Source: Acidobacteriota bacterium
GTDB taxonomy: Bacteria > Acidobacteriota > Thermoanaerobaculia > UBA5066
Direction: 5' to 3'
Length of the DNA: 64,000 nt
NCBI GenBank assembly: GCA_016716715.1
Contig: JADJVE010000004.1
Coordinates: 124,001 to 188,000 of the forward strand
In this document: in pieces, positions 44,731-52,433 of the stretch
Layout: each line of letters begins with the position of its first letter
How positions within the stretch are numbered: the stretch's first letter is position 1
Made by a program: the position numbers and the translations under genes
Notes under the pieces: generated by a model
Told to the model about the DNA's origin: nothing
Database searches by the model: none
What the model saw: the letters and a program-made list of their open reading frames with translations, nothing else

Positions 44731-45452
44731 TACCCCTTCTGGTCCAGCGAAGCGAGGAGCCCGTCGACCGACTTGACCTCGGGGTGCTCCTTCTTGATCC
44801 GGTTCAGGATCTCTTTCGCCTTAGCCTTGTCGCCACGGTCGACACCGTAGACGATCGCCTGGTTGAACGCGGCGGGCCAGTGCGCCGGATCTTTCGCGAG
44901 GGCCTTGCCGAAGTATTCCAGCGCTTTCGTGCCGTTTCCGGTGTTCCGGTACGCGACGCCGAGGTCCGTCATGACGTTCGGGTCGCCGCCCTGGATCTTG
45001 AGCGCAGCCTCGTAAGCGTCCACGGCCTTCTGCCAGCTCTCGAGGTCGTACGCCGTGTTGCCGAGCTGGACGAGGAGGGCGTAGTTGCGCGGCTCCTTCG
45101 CCGCGGCGGACTCGAGGTCCGCGAGCTTGCGCTGGGCGACGGGGTCGGCCGCGAGCGAGGGCTGCCCGCCGCCGCTGCCGGGAAGGTCGCGCGTCGCGCC
45201 GGGGCCGACGCCGGGGACGCCCGCGTGCGGGTCGGCGGCCGCCGTCGTGTTGAGGGCGGGCGGGATCCGGTCGATGTAGAGATACGCCAGGGTGAACCCG
45301 GCCAGGAGGCCGATCGCGGAGAAGAGCAGCCGGTCGGCCCACGGCCCGAGGGCGCGGGGCTGAGCCGCCGCCGGAGCGGGCGCCGCCGCGCGCTTGCCCT
45401 TCTCGCGGGCGGGCGCGGGCGGCGGAAGGTGGTCGTCGTGTTCGGTCGTCAT
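44730..45452 (-). CDS. Membrane-anchored TPR protein
   Basis: 240 residues from ATG 45452. A Pro/Ala-rich cytoplasmic N-terminal (about 1-38), one membrane helix (WADRLLFSAIGLLAGFTLAYLY), and a C-terminal TPR region (about 100-240: NYALLVQLGNTAYDLESWQKAVDAYEAAL, NVMTDLGVAYRNTGNGTKALEYFGKAL). Similar proteins act as envelope scaffolds, for instance in cytochrome or secretion assembly; role here unknown. Overlaps rarA by one base (TAATG) and the upstream gene by 4. Confidence 0.75.
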   Translation of the reverse strand: MTTEHDDHLPPPAPAREKGKRAAAPAPAAAQPRALGPWADRLLFSAIGLLAGFTLAYLYIDRIPPALNTTAAADPHAGVPGVGPGATRDLPGSGGGQPSLAADPVAQRKLADLESAAAKEPRNYALLVQLGNTAYDLESWQKAVDAYEAALKIQGGDPNVMTDLGVAYRNTGNGTKALEYFGKALAKDPAHWPAAFNQAIVYGVDRGDKAKAKEILNRIKKEHPEVKSVDGLLASLDQKG

Positions 45453-46219
45453 CGGGGTTCTCCTTCGTCCTCGCGTGCCGGCTGGGCGCTCCAGGTGCCG
45501 CCCGAGGGACCCGGCGCGGGAGCGATGACCGTTCCCTCCCAGGTTCCGCCGATGCGGCGCGCCGCGCCGACCGTCACGCGGCCATAGAACTTCGCGTCGA
45601 ATCCGCGCTCGGCGTCGATCCGGTCGAGCGTGAGCTTGTCGGCCACGAACGTGCCCCGGACGGAGCCGCGGAAGCTGCCGTCGAGCACGTAGTCGCCCGA
45701 GACGATGGTCCCGTCGAGGGCGAGCCGCAGGGTTCCGCGGCGGTTGCCGGGGTTGATCGTGACGTCCCACCGCCCCGTCACCGGATCGGACGGCGCGCGC
45801 ACGCCCTCGCGCCGCTTCGCGATCTCCTCGCGCAGGAACGCGGCCCGGCGGCCGTGGGACCCGAGGGAGTCGGCGATCACCCGGCGGCGTTCCTGCTGGA
45901 CGAGCGCCCGCACGCGGGCATCCTCGATCGCGTCCGCCGCGGCCTCGAGCACCGCGCGGTCCGGGTTGCCGTCGCGCAGAAGGCGGGAGAGGCGCCCGAC
46001 GGCGGTCGTGACGTCCGATTCGGCCCGGACGAGGCGCTCCGTCGCGCGCTCGAACTCCTCGGCGTCCTCAGCCGCGCCCTTCCTCTCCGCCTCGAGGGAG
46101 AGGAGAAGGAAGTCGAGGAGGACGTCGCCCGTGCGCGACGGGGGCGCGGGAGCCGCGGACGCGAGCATCGCGAACGACATCGCGGCAACCAGGGCTCGGC
46201 GCAATCCCCTCCCGACCAT
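45449..46219 (-). CDS. Secreted hypothetical protein with helical and beta domains
   Basis: 256 residues. Signal peptide (residues 1-25), a charged helical region (about 30-145, Glu/Arg/Ala-rich, likely coiled coil), then a beta-rich C-terminal domain (GRWDVTINPGNRRGTLRLALDG, GTFVADKLTLDRI, GRVTVGAARRIGGTWEG). Not recognised as a named family. ATG 46219 has TATAGT (46227-46232) 7 bases upstream and no ribosome site. It overlaps the TPR gene, so the two share a transcript. Confidence 0.6.
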   Translation of the reverse strand: MVGRGLRRALVAAMSFAMLASAAPAPPSRTGDVLLDFLLLSLEAERKGAAEDAEEFERATERLVRAESDVTTAVGRLSRLLRDGNPDRAVLEAAADAIEDARVRALVQQERRRVIADSLGSHGRRAAFLREEIAKRREGVRAPSDPVTGRWDVTINPGNRRGTLRLALDGTIVSGDYVLDGSFRGSVRGTFVADKLTLDRIDAERGFDAKFYGRVTVGAARRIGGTWEGTVIAPAPGPSGGTWSAQPAREDEGEPR

Positions 46220-46226
46220 CCTGCCG

Positions 46227-46232
46227 ACTATA
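46227..46232 (-). promoter_or_regulatory. TATAGT -10 box of secreted hypothetical gene
   Basis: TATAGT on the - strand, 7 bases before ATG 46219, with no Shine-Dalgarno: leaderless candidate. Confidence 0.45.
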
Positions 46233-46274
46233 CGGAATTCCGACCCCCCGCATCGCGAATGCAGGGGAATCCGG

Positions 46275-46799
46275 TCAGTGGTCTCGTCCGGTCCCGCCGA
46301 TGCGGCGCTTGACCATGGCCCGATCCAGGGCCTTTTCGACCTCGGTCGCGACCTCGCCTTCGGGCAGGCCGTTGATCTGGGCGATCTCCGAGACGATCAG
46401 GTAGCGCGCGCGCTCGTACATCTTCTTCTCGCGGAACGAGAGCGCCTTCTGCTTCTGGACCCAGCTGAGGTTCTTGAGCACGTCGGCGATGTCCGTGAGC
46501 GCTCCCGAGCGCATCTTGTCGAGGTTCTGCTTGTAACGGCCCTTCCAGTCGCCCGTCGGCGGCAGGATGCCGTTCTCGAGGACCCGGAAGACCCCGCCGA
46601 CGTCCTTGCGGCGCGTGAGCGGGCGCAGGCCGATCCGGTCGGAGTTCCCGACGGGAACCATGACGCGCGAGTTGTTGCCCAGCAGGCGGAGCTGGTAGCA
46701 AGGCGCGGGCGAACCTTCCATGAGCGATTCCTGGATGGTCTCCACCACGCCGACACCGTGGTTCGGGTAGACGAGCTTATCGCCGATCTTGAACGCCAC
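46275..46799 (-). CDS. CarD-family transcription regulator
   Basis: 174 residues from GTG 46799 with AAGGAGGAG upstream. CarD binds RNA polymerase beta and stabilises open complexes, notably at rRNA promoters. N-terminal Tudor-like RNAP-interaction domain (FKIGDKLVYPNHGVGVVETI, LGNNSRVMVPVGNSDRIGLRPL) and helical DNA-binding domain (NLSWVQKQKALSFREKKMYERARYLI). Trp in LSWVQK corresponds to the DNA-wedge Trp region. Presence fits the weak -35 boxes seen in this window, as CarD helps open promoters with poor elements (inference). Confidence 0.9.
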   Translation of the reverse strand: MAFKIGDKLVYPNHGVGVVETIQESLMEGSPAPCYQLRLLGNNSRVMVPVGNSDRIGLRPLTRRKDVGGVFRVLENGILPPTGDWKGRYKQNLDKMRSGALTDIADVLKNLSWVQKQKALSFREKKMYERARYLIVSEIAQINGLPEGEVATEVEKALDRAMVKRRIGGTGRDH

Positions 46800-46965
46800 G
46801 GTGAACTCCTCCTTGGAAAGGGGAAAGAGAGACTACTCTCCCCCCCACCAGCAGGTCAACGAGTATGACAGGCATTCGCACTTCTGGCGTGTGTTGAACG
46901 ATTTAGGAGCGCCACCGCGCCTGCGTCGCGCTCGCAGGGGCGCGTCGACGCGCCAAACCGCGCGA

Positions 46966-46971
46966 TAGACT
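46966..46971 (+). promoter_or_regulatory. TAGACT -10 box of cupin gene
   Basis: TAGACT 6 bases before ATG 46978, the same hexamer as at queG (4110); no ribosome site. Confidence 0.4.
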
Positions 46972-46977
46972 CCCTCC

Positions 46978-47544
46978 ATGCCAGATCAACCGGTCGTTCC
47001 GTCGCCCGTGGCCGAGGTCCGCGTCGCTCTCGCCGGCACTCCGGATGCCAGCCGCACGGTCGAGCCCGACGAGGTGATGGCCCGAAACATCGCCGGAGTC
47101 CGGGTCGAGCGGCTGGCCGGCTATCACGACAACCGCGGCTCGCTCGTCCCCTTCATGGACTTCTCGAAGCCGTTCTGGAGCGAGCCGATCGTCCACGCGT
47201 ACGAGTTCACGCTCCGCCCCGGACGCATCAAGGGCTGGGGCATGCACCGCCGCCAGGCTGACCGCTACTTCGTCCAGACGGGAGACCTGCGCATCGTCCT
47301 GTACGACGGGCGGGAGGGGTCCGCGACGCAGGGGAACTTCTGCCAGTTCTGGTTCGCCGGGAACGGCTGGCTGCTCCTCTACATCCCGCAGGGCGTGTGG
47401 CACGCGACCCAGAACTGGGGCACGACGCTCGGCCGCATCGTGAATTTCGGCACCGCACGATTCGACACTGCCGACCCGGACAAGGCCCGGATCGACCCCC
47501 ACTCGTCCGTCATTCCGTTCGACTGGGCGCTGCGCGACGGCTGA
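46978..47544 (+). CDS. RmlC-like cupin (dTDP-4-keto-sugar 3,5-epimerase related)
   Basis: 188 residues. GVRVERLAGYHDNRGSLVPFMDFS is the RmlC start pattern, KGWGMHRRQADRYFVQTGDLRIVLYDGR carries the catalytic His equivalent, and YIPQGVWHATQNWG completes the cupin. DPDKARIDPHSSVIPFDW matches the usual ending. The enzyme would epimerise a nucleotide-linked keto sugar, but some relatives are carbohydrate-binding or ketoisomerases. No rmlA, B or D gene lies nearby; the frameshifted glycosyltransferase at 47572 is convergent. Confidence 0.75.
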   Translation: MPDQPVVPSPVAEVRVALAGTPDASRTVEPDEVMARNIAGVRVERLAGYHDNRGSLVPFMDFSKPFWSEPIVHAYEFTLRPGRIKGWGMHRRQADRYFVQTGDLRIVLYDGREGSATQGNFCQFWFAGNGWLLLYIPQGVWHATQNWGTTLGRIVNFGTARFDTADPDKARIDPHSSVIPFDWALRDG

Positions 47545-47571
47545 AAACGGACGCGAGGGCGCGAAGAGGCC

Positions 47572-48690
47572 TCAGAACAGGCAGGAGACGCAGGTAGAGG
47601 CGCCACCAGAGGAGTCCTTCGGATCGCGCCCCGCGCCGCCGCGCGTCCTCGGCCGAAGGGCGGCCACGGCCGCTTCGGCCCGTCGGCCCTCTAGCGTCTC
47701 CCGGCACGCGTCACGCGCGGCCAGGACGCGGCCCACTCCCTTGACCGCGGGTCCTGCCGAGGGGCGCCGCTCCTCGCCGCCACTCCCTCTTCCTCCTTCA
47801 GGAGATCTCCTCCCGCGCCTAGGCAAGGCCACGCTCGCGGCGGGCCGTTCCTCCGCGCCCGCCGCGCCCGGTCGATGGACTCCGGCGATCCCCTTCCCAG
47901 GGCTCGTACCTCGAGAGCGTCTCCTTCCATTTCTCGACGAAACGCCGAACGGTTCCGGCCCGAGACCCACTCCCGGAAGTCGCGGCGCGAGCTCGCGCCG
48001 CGGCGATGGCGGTTTCGCGCCAGGGCGCGAAAAGGACGGACCATCCGGCCGCCGCAGGGACATCGCGAAGTCCGCGTCGACGAAATACGCAGGAAAATAA
48101 CGCGGGTCGAGTCCCCCCGCCCCGTCCCACGCGGCCGCCCGGACGAGGAGCGCGTTCGAGGCGCAGAAGTCCGCGGGACGCGCGCCCCCGAACGCCTCCC
48201 GGCGGGAGGAGGCCCGGCCCACGGAGGGCGCGCGCCGCCCGGAACAGGGACGACGCCCGCGGACTGGGGCGTGCCGTCCGGGAACAGGACGAGGCCGCCG
48301 AACGCCCCGGCCTCGGGATGGGCCTCGGCCGCCGCGACGAGCGCCTCGAGCCAGCCCGCGTCGATCTCGGAGTCGTCGTGCAGGAGCGCAAGGAACTCGC
48401 CGCGCGCACGCCGCCGTCCGCGGTTCGCGGCGCGCGCGAGCCCGAGCCGGACGGACGACGACACGACGAGCGCCCCCGGCGCGGACCTCTCGATGCGCGC
48501 GGCCGCGCCCTCCGGCGCGCCGTCGAGGACGACGATCGTCTCCGTCGGAATCGAGGCGGGCAGGTGCCGCTCGAGCGAGCGCAGGCACGCGACGAGAAGC
48601 TCCGGCTTCGCGGCCGACGGGATCACGATCGACACGCGCGGCGCGTCGGAACGCGGGATGCGGATGACGTCTGGCACGGGCGGCCACGAT
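47572..48690 (-). pseudogene. GT2 glycosyltransferase broken by several frameshifts
   Basis: Reading the - strand, the GT2 start (PRVSIVIPSAAKPELLVACLRSLERH, VVLDG, LGLARAANRGRRRARGEFLALLHDDSEI) is in one frame to about 48200. It then shifts to PADFCASNALLVRAA and RYFPAYFVDADFAMSLR to about 48062, then to AAGWSVLFAP, then RHRRGASSRRDFREWVSGRNRSAF, then VEKWKETLSRYEPW near 47930. Each jump fits a single missing or added base. The tail to 47572 is uncertain. It would transfer a sugar to a surface glycan. Four shifts in about 330 bases next to a poly-G tract point to poor sequence quality or decay. Confidence 0.7.
47794..47810 (+). repeat. Possible diverged AT-rich word
   Basis: TCCTTCAGGAGATCTCC, a weak match to the dispersed word in the broken GT2 gene. 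Confidence 0.25.
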
Positions 48691-48692
48691 GA

Positions 48693-48820
48693 GGGGGGGG
48701 GGCGGGGGGGGGGGGGAGGGGGGGGGGGGGGGGGGGGAGGGGGGGGGGGGGGGGGTGGGGGCGGGGGGGGGGGGGGGGCCCCGGGGGGGGGGGGGGGGGG
48801 CGGGGGGGGGGCGGCGCGGC
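48693..48820. repeat. 128-base near-pure G tract
   Basis: Over 90 percent G on the + strand with only about 11 other bases. On the - strand it would encode poly-Pro upstream of the GT2 gene. It is most likely an assembly or base-calling artefact, though a real G-quadruplex tract cannot be excluded. Confidence 0.85.
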
Positions 48821-48879
48821 GGTCGGGGGCGGGGCGGGCCTTCCGCCGCTGCGCTTGATATCGTTGGGCGCCATACACC

Positions 48880-49287
48880 ATGGGGAAAGTGTCGTTCGAA
48901 CGCGTCGTCTTTGGTCCGCTCGATCGCCTCGCGGACGCGCTTCATCCGTATCGCTGGCACTTTGTCCTCGTCGCGCTGTCCGCTACCGCCGCCTTCCTCG
49001 CGCTCGCGTATGCGGCGGAGGAGTACGGGCCCGAGCAATCGTCGCGCGTCCTGAAGTACGCGGCTCCGATCCTGGCGCACCTCGTGGCCTGGGGATGGGG
49101 AGCTCGCTTCCTCGTCGCGTGGTATGGGACGCGCCCGCGCGGGCCACGATTCCTGCGTCGCATCCCGCCGGAGCTTCTCGATCCCTTCGCTCCCGTCAAG
49201 CGCGTCTGGCACCTCTTCGTTCTCCTGACCTTCCTGCTTGTCCCGGTCCTCGTCTGGTTCGCGTGGTACGTGGTTTATGTGCGCTAG
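48880..49287 (+). CDS. Small integral membrane protein
   Basis: 135 residues, unrecognised. Three hydrophobic segments: about 26-44 (WHFVLVALSATAAFLALAY), 57-81 (ILAHLVAWGWGARFLVAW) and 109-134 (VWHLFVLLTFLLVPVLVWFAW), with a basic loop between the second and third. Codon use is like that of neighbours, so it is probably real. It sits alone between the G tract and tRNA-Leu. A TTGATATCG lies about 20 bases before the ATG. Confidence 0.6.
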   Translation: MGKVSFERVVFGPLDRLADALHPYRWHFVLVALSATAAFLALAYAAEEYGPEQSSRVLKYAAPILAHLVAWGWGARFLVAWYGTRPRGPRFLRRIPPELLDPFAPVKRVWHLFVLLTFLLVPVLVWFAWYVVYVR

Positions 49288-49416
49288 TCACCGCGCTGCG
49301 CCGCGCCGGACAGGTTCGAAACCTATCCCTTATGAAATAAGGCAGAATGCTCTCCTGTCCTTATTTTATTCGGAATCAGTGACTTAGGGGCACCGCCTCA
49401 TATCGGAATCTTCAGG
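49288..49416. other. AT-rich gap beside tRNA-Leu
   Basis: No gene seen. Unusually AT-rich for the window. It contains the inverted repeat CCTTAT-GAA-ATAAGG (49328-49342) and a second CCTTAT at 49359-49364. Since tRNA-Leu is on the - strand, this is its 3' side, the usual place of an integration site, but no integrase is present. Confidence 0.4.
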
Positions 49417-49503
49417 TGGTGCCGGAGGAGGGATTCGAACCCTCACGGCCTTGTGGGCCGGGGGATTTTGAGTCCCCTGCGTCTGCCATTCCGCCACTCC
49501 GGC
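49417..49503 (-). tRNA. tRNA-Leu (CAA)
   Basis: 87 bases including encoded CCA. The acceptor stem GCCGGAG pairs with CTCCGGC; the anticodon stem GGGGA/TCCCC holds loop CTCAAAA, so anticodon CAA reads UUG. A long variable arm (class II tRNA) and TTCGAATC are present. Length and arms fit leucine. Confidence 0.93.
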
Positions 49504-49534
49504 AGGCCTTCGCAAACCCGATTCTACGGTCCCG

Positions 49535-49999
49535 TCACTCCCACTCGAAGCGCACGTTGCGATTGAGGTGCGCGAAGGCGCTCCCCGCGATCGTGCCGAG
49601 CACGTTCCAGAACACGTCGTTGATGTCCGCGGCGCGCGTCGGGAGGAAGAGCTGGACGCTCTCGATGCCGAGCGAGAAAAGGACGCCCACGAGGATGACG
49701 TCCACGTGGTTGCGCGCCGGCGTGCGGCCCGGTCCGTCGAGGAACTTCCAGAGCAGGAACGCCCAGAGCGCGAACATCGCGAGGTTTCCGACGATTCCGA
49801 CGACGGCGTAGACGAACGCGTTCGAGAAGGCCCCGCCGTGGCCGGCGCGCACGAGGATGCGCGCGATGTCCTCGAACGGCGCGAGGTTCGTCCTCACGCC
49901 GCTCCCGCCCTTCAGGAGCAGCGTGACCGCGAGGAGCACGGCGGAATAGACGACGAGGAAGAGCCCTTCGGTCTTCTTTCCGATCCTCACGACGCGCAC
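49535..49999 (-). CDS. VanZ-like membrane protein
   Basis: 154 residues from GTG 49999, one base from the asparaginase stop. Four membrane segments (about 11-29, 60-88, 100-118, 127-144). The VanZ-family motifs FEDIARILV, VGNLAMFALWAFLLWKFL, LFSLGIESVQLFLPTRAADINDVFWNVLG are clear; the last, with Asp-x-x-Asp-x-x-x-Asn, is the family hallmark. VanZ relatives affect teicoplanin resistance or phospholipid-linked steps in some species; role here unknown. Confidence 0.85.
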   Translation of the reverse strand: MRVVRIGKKTEGLFLVVYSAVLLAVTLLLKGGSGVRTNLAPFEDIARILVRAGHGGAFSNAFVYAVVGIVGNLAMFALWAFLLWKFLDGPGRTPARNHVDVILVGVLFSLGIESVQLFLPTRAADINDVFWNVLGTIAGSAFAHLNRNVRFEWE

Positions 50000-50000
50000 G

Positions 50001-51065
50001 TCAGGCGCTCCCGAGCCGGAACAGGGTGCGGAGGTCGCCCACGACGTCCCCGCGCACGTTGAGAACCGGCTTGAACGCGAGCCTCCTGAGGCGCGCGAGG
50101 CGCGCTCCCTTCGCGATCCCCAGCGCGGCGAGGACCTCGACGGTGACGGCGTCGCGCCCCCGCTCGGCGCCGTCCGCGATCTTCACGGCGATCCCGACGG
50201 CCTTCCCGCCACGCCGCGCGAGGGCCGCGGGCACGCCGACGGCGTAGACGCCTTCGGCGCCCTCCTTCGCGACGAGAGCGCCGCCGAACTCGCGCATGAG
50301 ATCCGTCGTGAAGCGGCCGGTTCCGGCCACCATCCCGGGCGCCGCCGCCATCGCTCCCGCGATCCGGCGGCGCGCCGACGCTTGCGCCGGGCTCTCGCCG
50401 CGCGGCCCGTCTCCGACGAGGCGGGCGTAGGCGCGCGCGAGCGAGGCGAGCGGCACCCGGAAGACGGGCACCGAGCAGCCGTCGACGGCGCGCGCGATCC
50501 GCGCGGCGGGAACGCCCGTCATGCGGGCGACCGAGGCGAGGATCCGTCTCTGAAGCGGGTGCCCCTTCCTCCAGTACGCGGCGGAATCGAGGCCCATCAG
50601 GCGGCACGCGAGGAGCATGGCGGCGTGCTTGCCCGAGCAGTTGTTGTGGAGGGGCGTCGGGCTCTCTCCGGCCGCCCACACGGCGCGGGCCGACGGCTCG
50701 TGCATGGGCGGATGCGCGCCGCAATGCAGGTCGCTCTCCGTAAAGCCGCCCTTCGCGAGCATTGCGGCGGCGAGGCGCGTGTGGGCGGGCTCCCCGGAGT
50801 GCGACGCGGCTGCGAGCGCGATCTCTTCGGTCGAGAGGGCGAAGCGCTCTTCCCCGCCCGCGGCGAGGAACGGGGCGAGCTGAAACGGCTTGGCCGAGGA
50901 GCGCAGCCACACGGCCTGGCGCGGGTCGCCGAGAGAGGCGAGGAGCGTTCCGTCCTCCGAAACGACGGCGATGGAGCCGCGGTGCACGGATTCGACGCGT
51001 CCGCCGCGCGTCACGGCGACGGCCGGCACGCTTCGAGGGACGCCGCGCGCTCCGCGTTCCGCCAT
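50001..51065 (-). CDS. Asparaginase, type II-related (Rhizobium etli AnsA-like)
   Basis: 354 residues from ATG 51065. Hydrolyses asparagine to aspartate and ammonia. This family is unrelated to E. coli asparaginases; its markers are WLRSSAKPFQLAPFL, AAASHSGEPAHTRLA, LHCGAHPPMH and LHNNCSGKHAAMLLACR, with the two Ser/Lys motifs and zinc-binding Cys seen. TAATCT (51076-51081) lies 10 bases before the ATG with no ribosome site. Divergent to the MgtE-like gene. Confidence 0.88.
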   Translation of the reverse strand: MAERGARGVPRSVPAVAVTRGGRVESVHRGSIAVVSEDGTLLASLGDPRQAVWLRSSAKPFQLAPFLAAGGEERFALSTEEIALAAASHSGEPAHTRLAAAMLAKGGFTESDLHCGAHPPMHEPSARAVWAAGESPTPLHNNCSGKHAAMLLACRLMGLDSAAYWRKGHPLQRRILASVARMTGVPAARIARAVDGCSVPVFRVPLASLARAYARLVGDGPRGESPAQASARRRIAGAMAAAPGMVAGTGRFTTDLMREFGGALVAKEGAEGVYAVGVPAALARRGGKAVGIAVKIADGAERGRDAVTVEVLAALGIAKGARLARLRRLAFKPVLNVRGDVVGDLRTLFRLGSA

Positions 51066-51075
51066 TTGGCGCGCG

Positions 51076-51081
51076 AGATTA
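51076..51081 (-). promoter_or_regulatory. TAATCT -10 box of asparaginase gene
   Basis: TAATCT on the - strand, 10 bases before ATG 51065; leaderless candidate. Confidence 0.35.
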
Positions 51082-51091
51082 CCCGAATTCG

Positions 51092-51120
51092 TTGACGCGA
51101 CGCGCGGCAGCCAAGACAAT
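51092..51120 (+). promoter_or_regulatory. TTGACG-N17-GACAAT promoter of MgtE-like gene
   Basis: TTGACG (51092-51097) and GACAAT (51115-51120) at exact 17-base spacing. The GTG start at 51126 is 5 bases after the -10 box, so transcription would begin at or beside the start codon. Confidence 0.6.
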
Positions 51121-51125
51121 GTGTC

Positions 51126-52433
51126 GTGCCGCTCCCCGCGCCGCCTCCGACCCGCTCGACCGCCGTTCCGGCGCACGAAGGGTTCTTCGTGTCCGAGTTC
51201 CTCGGCGAGACCGTGCGCGACGTGGCGCGCCAGCCCGTCGGCAAGATCCGCGACCTCGCGGTCTCGACCGGCGTCCGGTCGCCGTTCCCGAAGATCACGG
51301 GCCTCCTCCTCCGCGACCGTTTCGACACGTTCGTCCTCCCGTGGGAGGACGTCGCGATCTTCCAGCGCGGGACCGTGCGCACGCGGCTCATGAAGGACGA
51401 CCTTCTGCACCGGCCGCCCAGCGAGGACGAGATCTTTCTCGCCCGCCACCTCCTCGACAAGCAGATCGTCGACATCAACGGCGTGAAGGTCGTGCGGGTG
51501 AACGACCTCAAGCTCGACGTCGTGTCCGGCGACCTCGTCCTCACGGCGGCCGACGTCGGCGTGCGCGGCCTCGTGCGGCGCGTCTTCGGCGCGGGCATCA
51601 CGCCGCGCGGCGGACGGCTCTCGGATCGCTCCCTCCCTTCGCGCCTCATCCCGTGGGACTCGATCCAGCCGCTCCATCCCCAGCTCGACCGCCTCGAGAC
51701 GACGCTTCCCCAGGAGAGGCTCCAGCGCCTTCACCCGGCGGACATCGCCGACATCCTCAGCCAGGTCTCGGGGACGGAGCGCACCGGGATCTTCCGCAGG
51801 CTCGACGTCGAGACCGCCGCCGAGACGCTGCACGAGCTGGAGCCCGAGATGCAGGCCGAGATCCTCGAGGACCTGCCCGAGGAGCACGCCTCGGAGATCC
51901 TCGAGCAGATGCCCGCGGACGAGGCGGCCGACGTCCTCGGCGAGATCGAGGGCGAGCACGCGCGCGGCCTCGTCCAGCTGATGGAGAAGGAGGCCGCCGA
52001 CGAGGTCACGGAGCTCCTCGTTCACGACGAGAACACGGCCGGCGGCCTCATGGGAACCGACTTCGTGACGTTTCCGCCGCATCTCAGCGTCAGGGAGACG
52101 CTCCTCAGGCTGCGCCCCATCGCACGCGACGCCGAGGTCCTGTTCTACTTCTACGTCGTCGACGAGCGCGAGATCCTCCTCGGCGCGCTTTCGGTCCGCG
52201 AGCTCCTCGCCGCGGACGACGACGTCACGCTCGAGAAGGTGATGACGACGCCCGTGAGGAGCGTGACGCCCGACGTCTCGGCCGACGACGTGGCCGAGAC
52301 GATGTCGAAGTACGACCTTCTCGCGCTGCCCGTCACGGACCCCGAGGGCGTCCTGATGGGGATCATCACGATCGACGACGTGGTCGACCGCCTCCACGAC
52401 ATGCCGCGGCGCCACCGCCGGAGGCTGCGGTGA
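51126..52433 (+). CDS. PRC-barrel, MgtE-N and CBS domain protein
   Basis: 435 residues from GTG 51126, with no membrane segments. Two PRC-barrel-like stretches (about 23-100 and 110-190), the superhelical MgtE N-terminal domain (about 190-300: LQRLHPADIADILSQV, LHELEPEMQAEILEDLPEEHASEIL) and a CBS pair (about 310-430). In MgtE this module senses cytosolic Mg2+ and gates the channel; here the pore domain is missing and the next gene (GTGA overlap) encodes an Nramp-like transporter, so the two probably form a regulated transport system (inference). Confidence 0.85.
   Translation: MPLPAPPPTRSTAVPAHEGFFVSEFLGETVRDVARQPVGKIRDLAVSTGVRSPFPKITGLLLRDRFDTFVLPWEDVAIFQRGTVRTRLMKDDLLHRPPSEDEIFLARHLLDKQIVDINGVKVVRVNDLKLDVVSGDLVLTAADVGVRGLVRRVFGAGITPRGGRLSDRSLPSRLIPWDSIQPLHPQLDRLETTLPQERLQRLHPADIADILSQVSGTERTGIFRRLDVETAAETLHELEPEMQAEILEDLPEEHASEILEQMPADEAADVLGEIEGEHARGLVQLMEKEAADEVTELLVHDENTAGGLMGTDFVTFPPHLSVRETLLRLRPIARDAEVLFYFYVVDEREILLGALSVRELLAADDDVTLEKVMTTPVRSVTPDVSADDVAETMSKYDLLALPVTDPEGVLMGIITIDDVVDRLHDMPRRHRRRLR

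Noticed and set aside
48689..49054. Poly-Gly reading frame over the G tract
   Set aside because: Encoded by a homopolymer with no start context; low-complexity artefact.
49416..49811. 131-codon + strand frame
   Set aside because: Covers tRNA-Leu and runs antisense to the VanZ gene.
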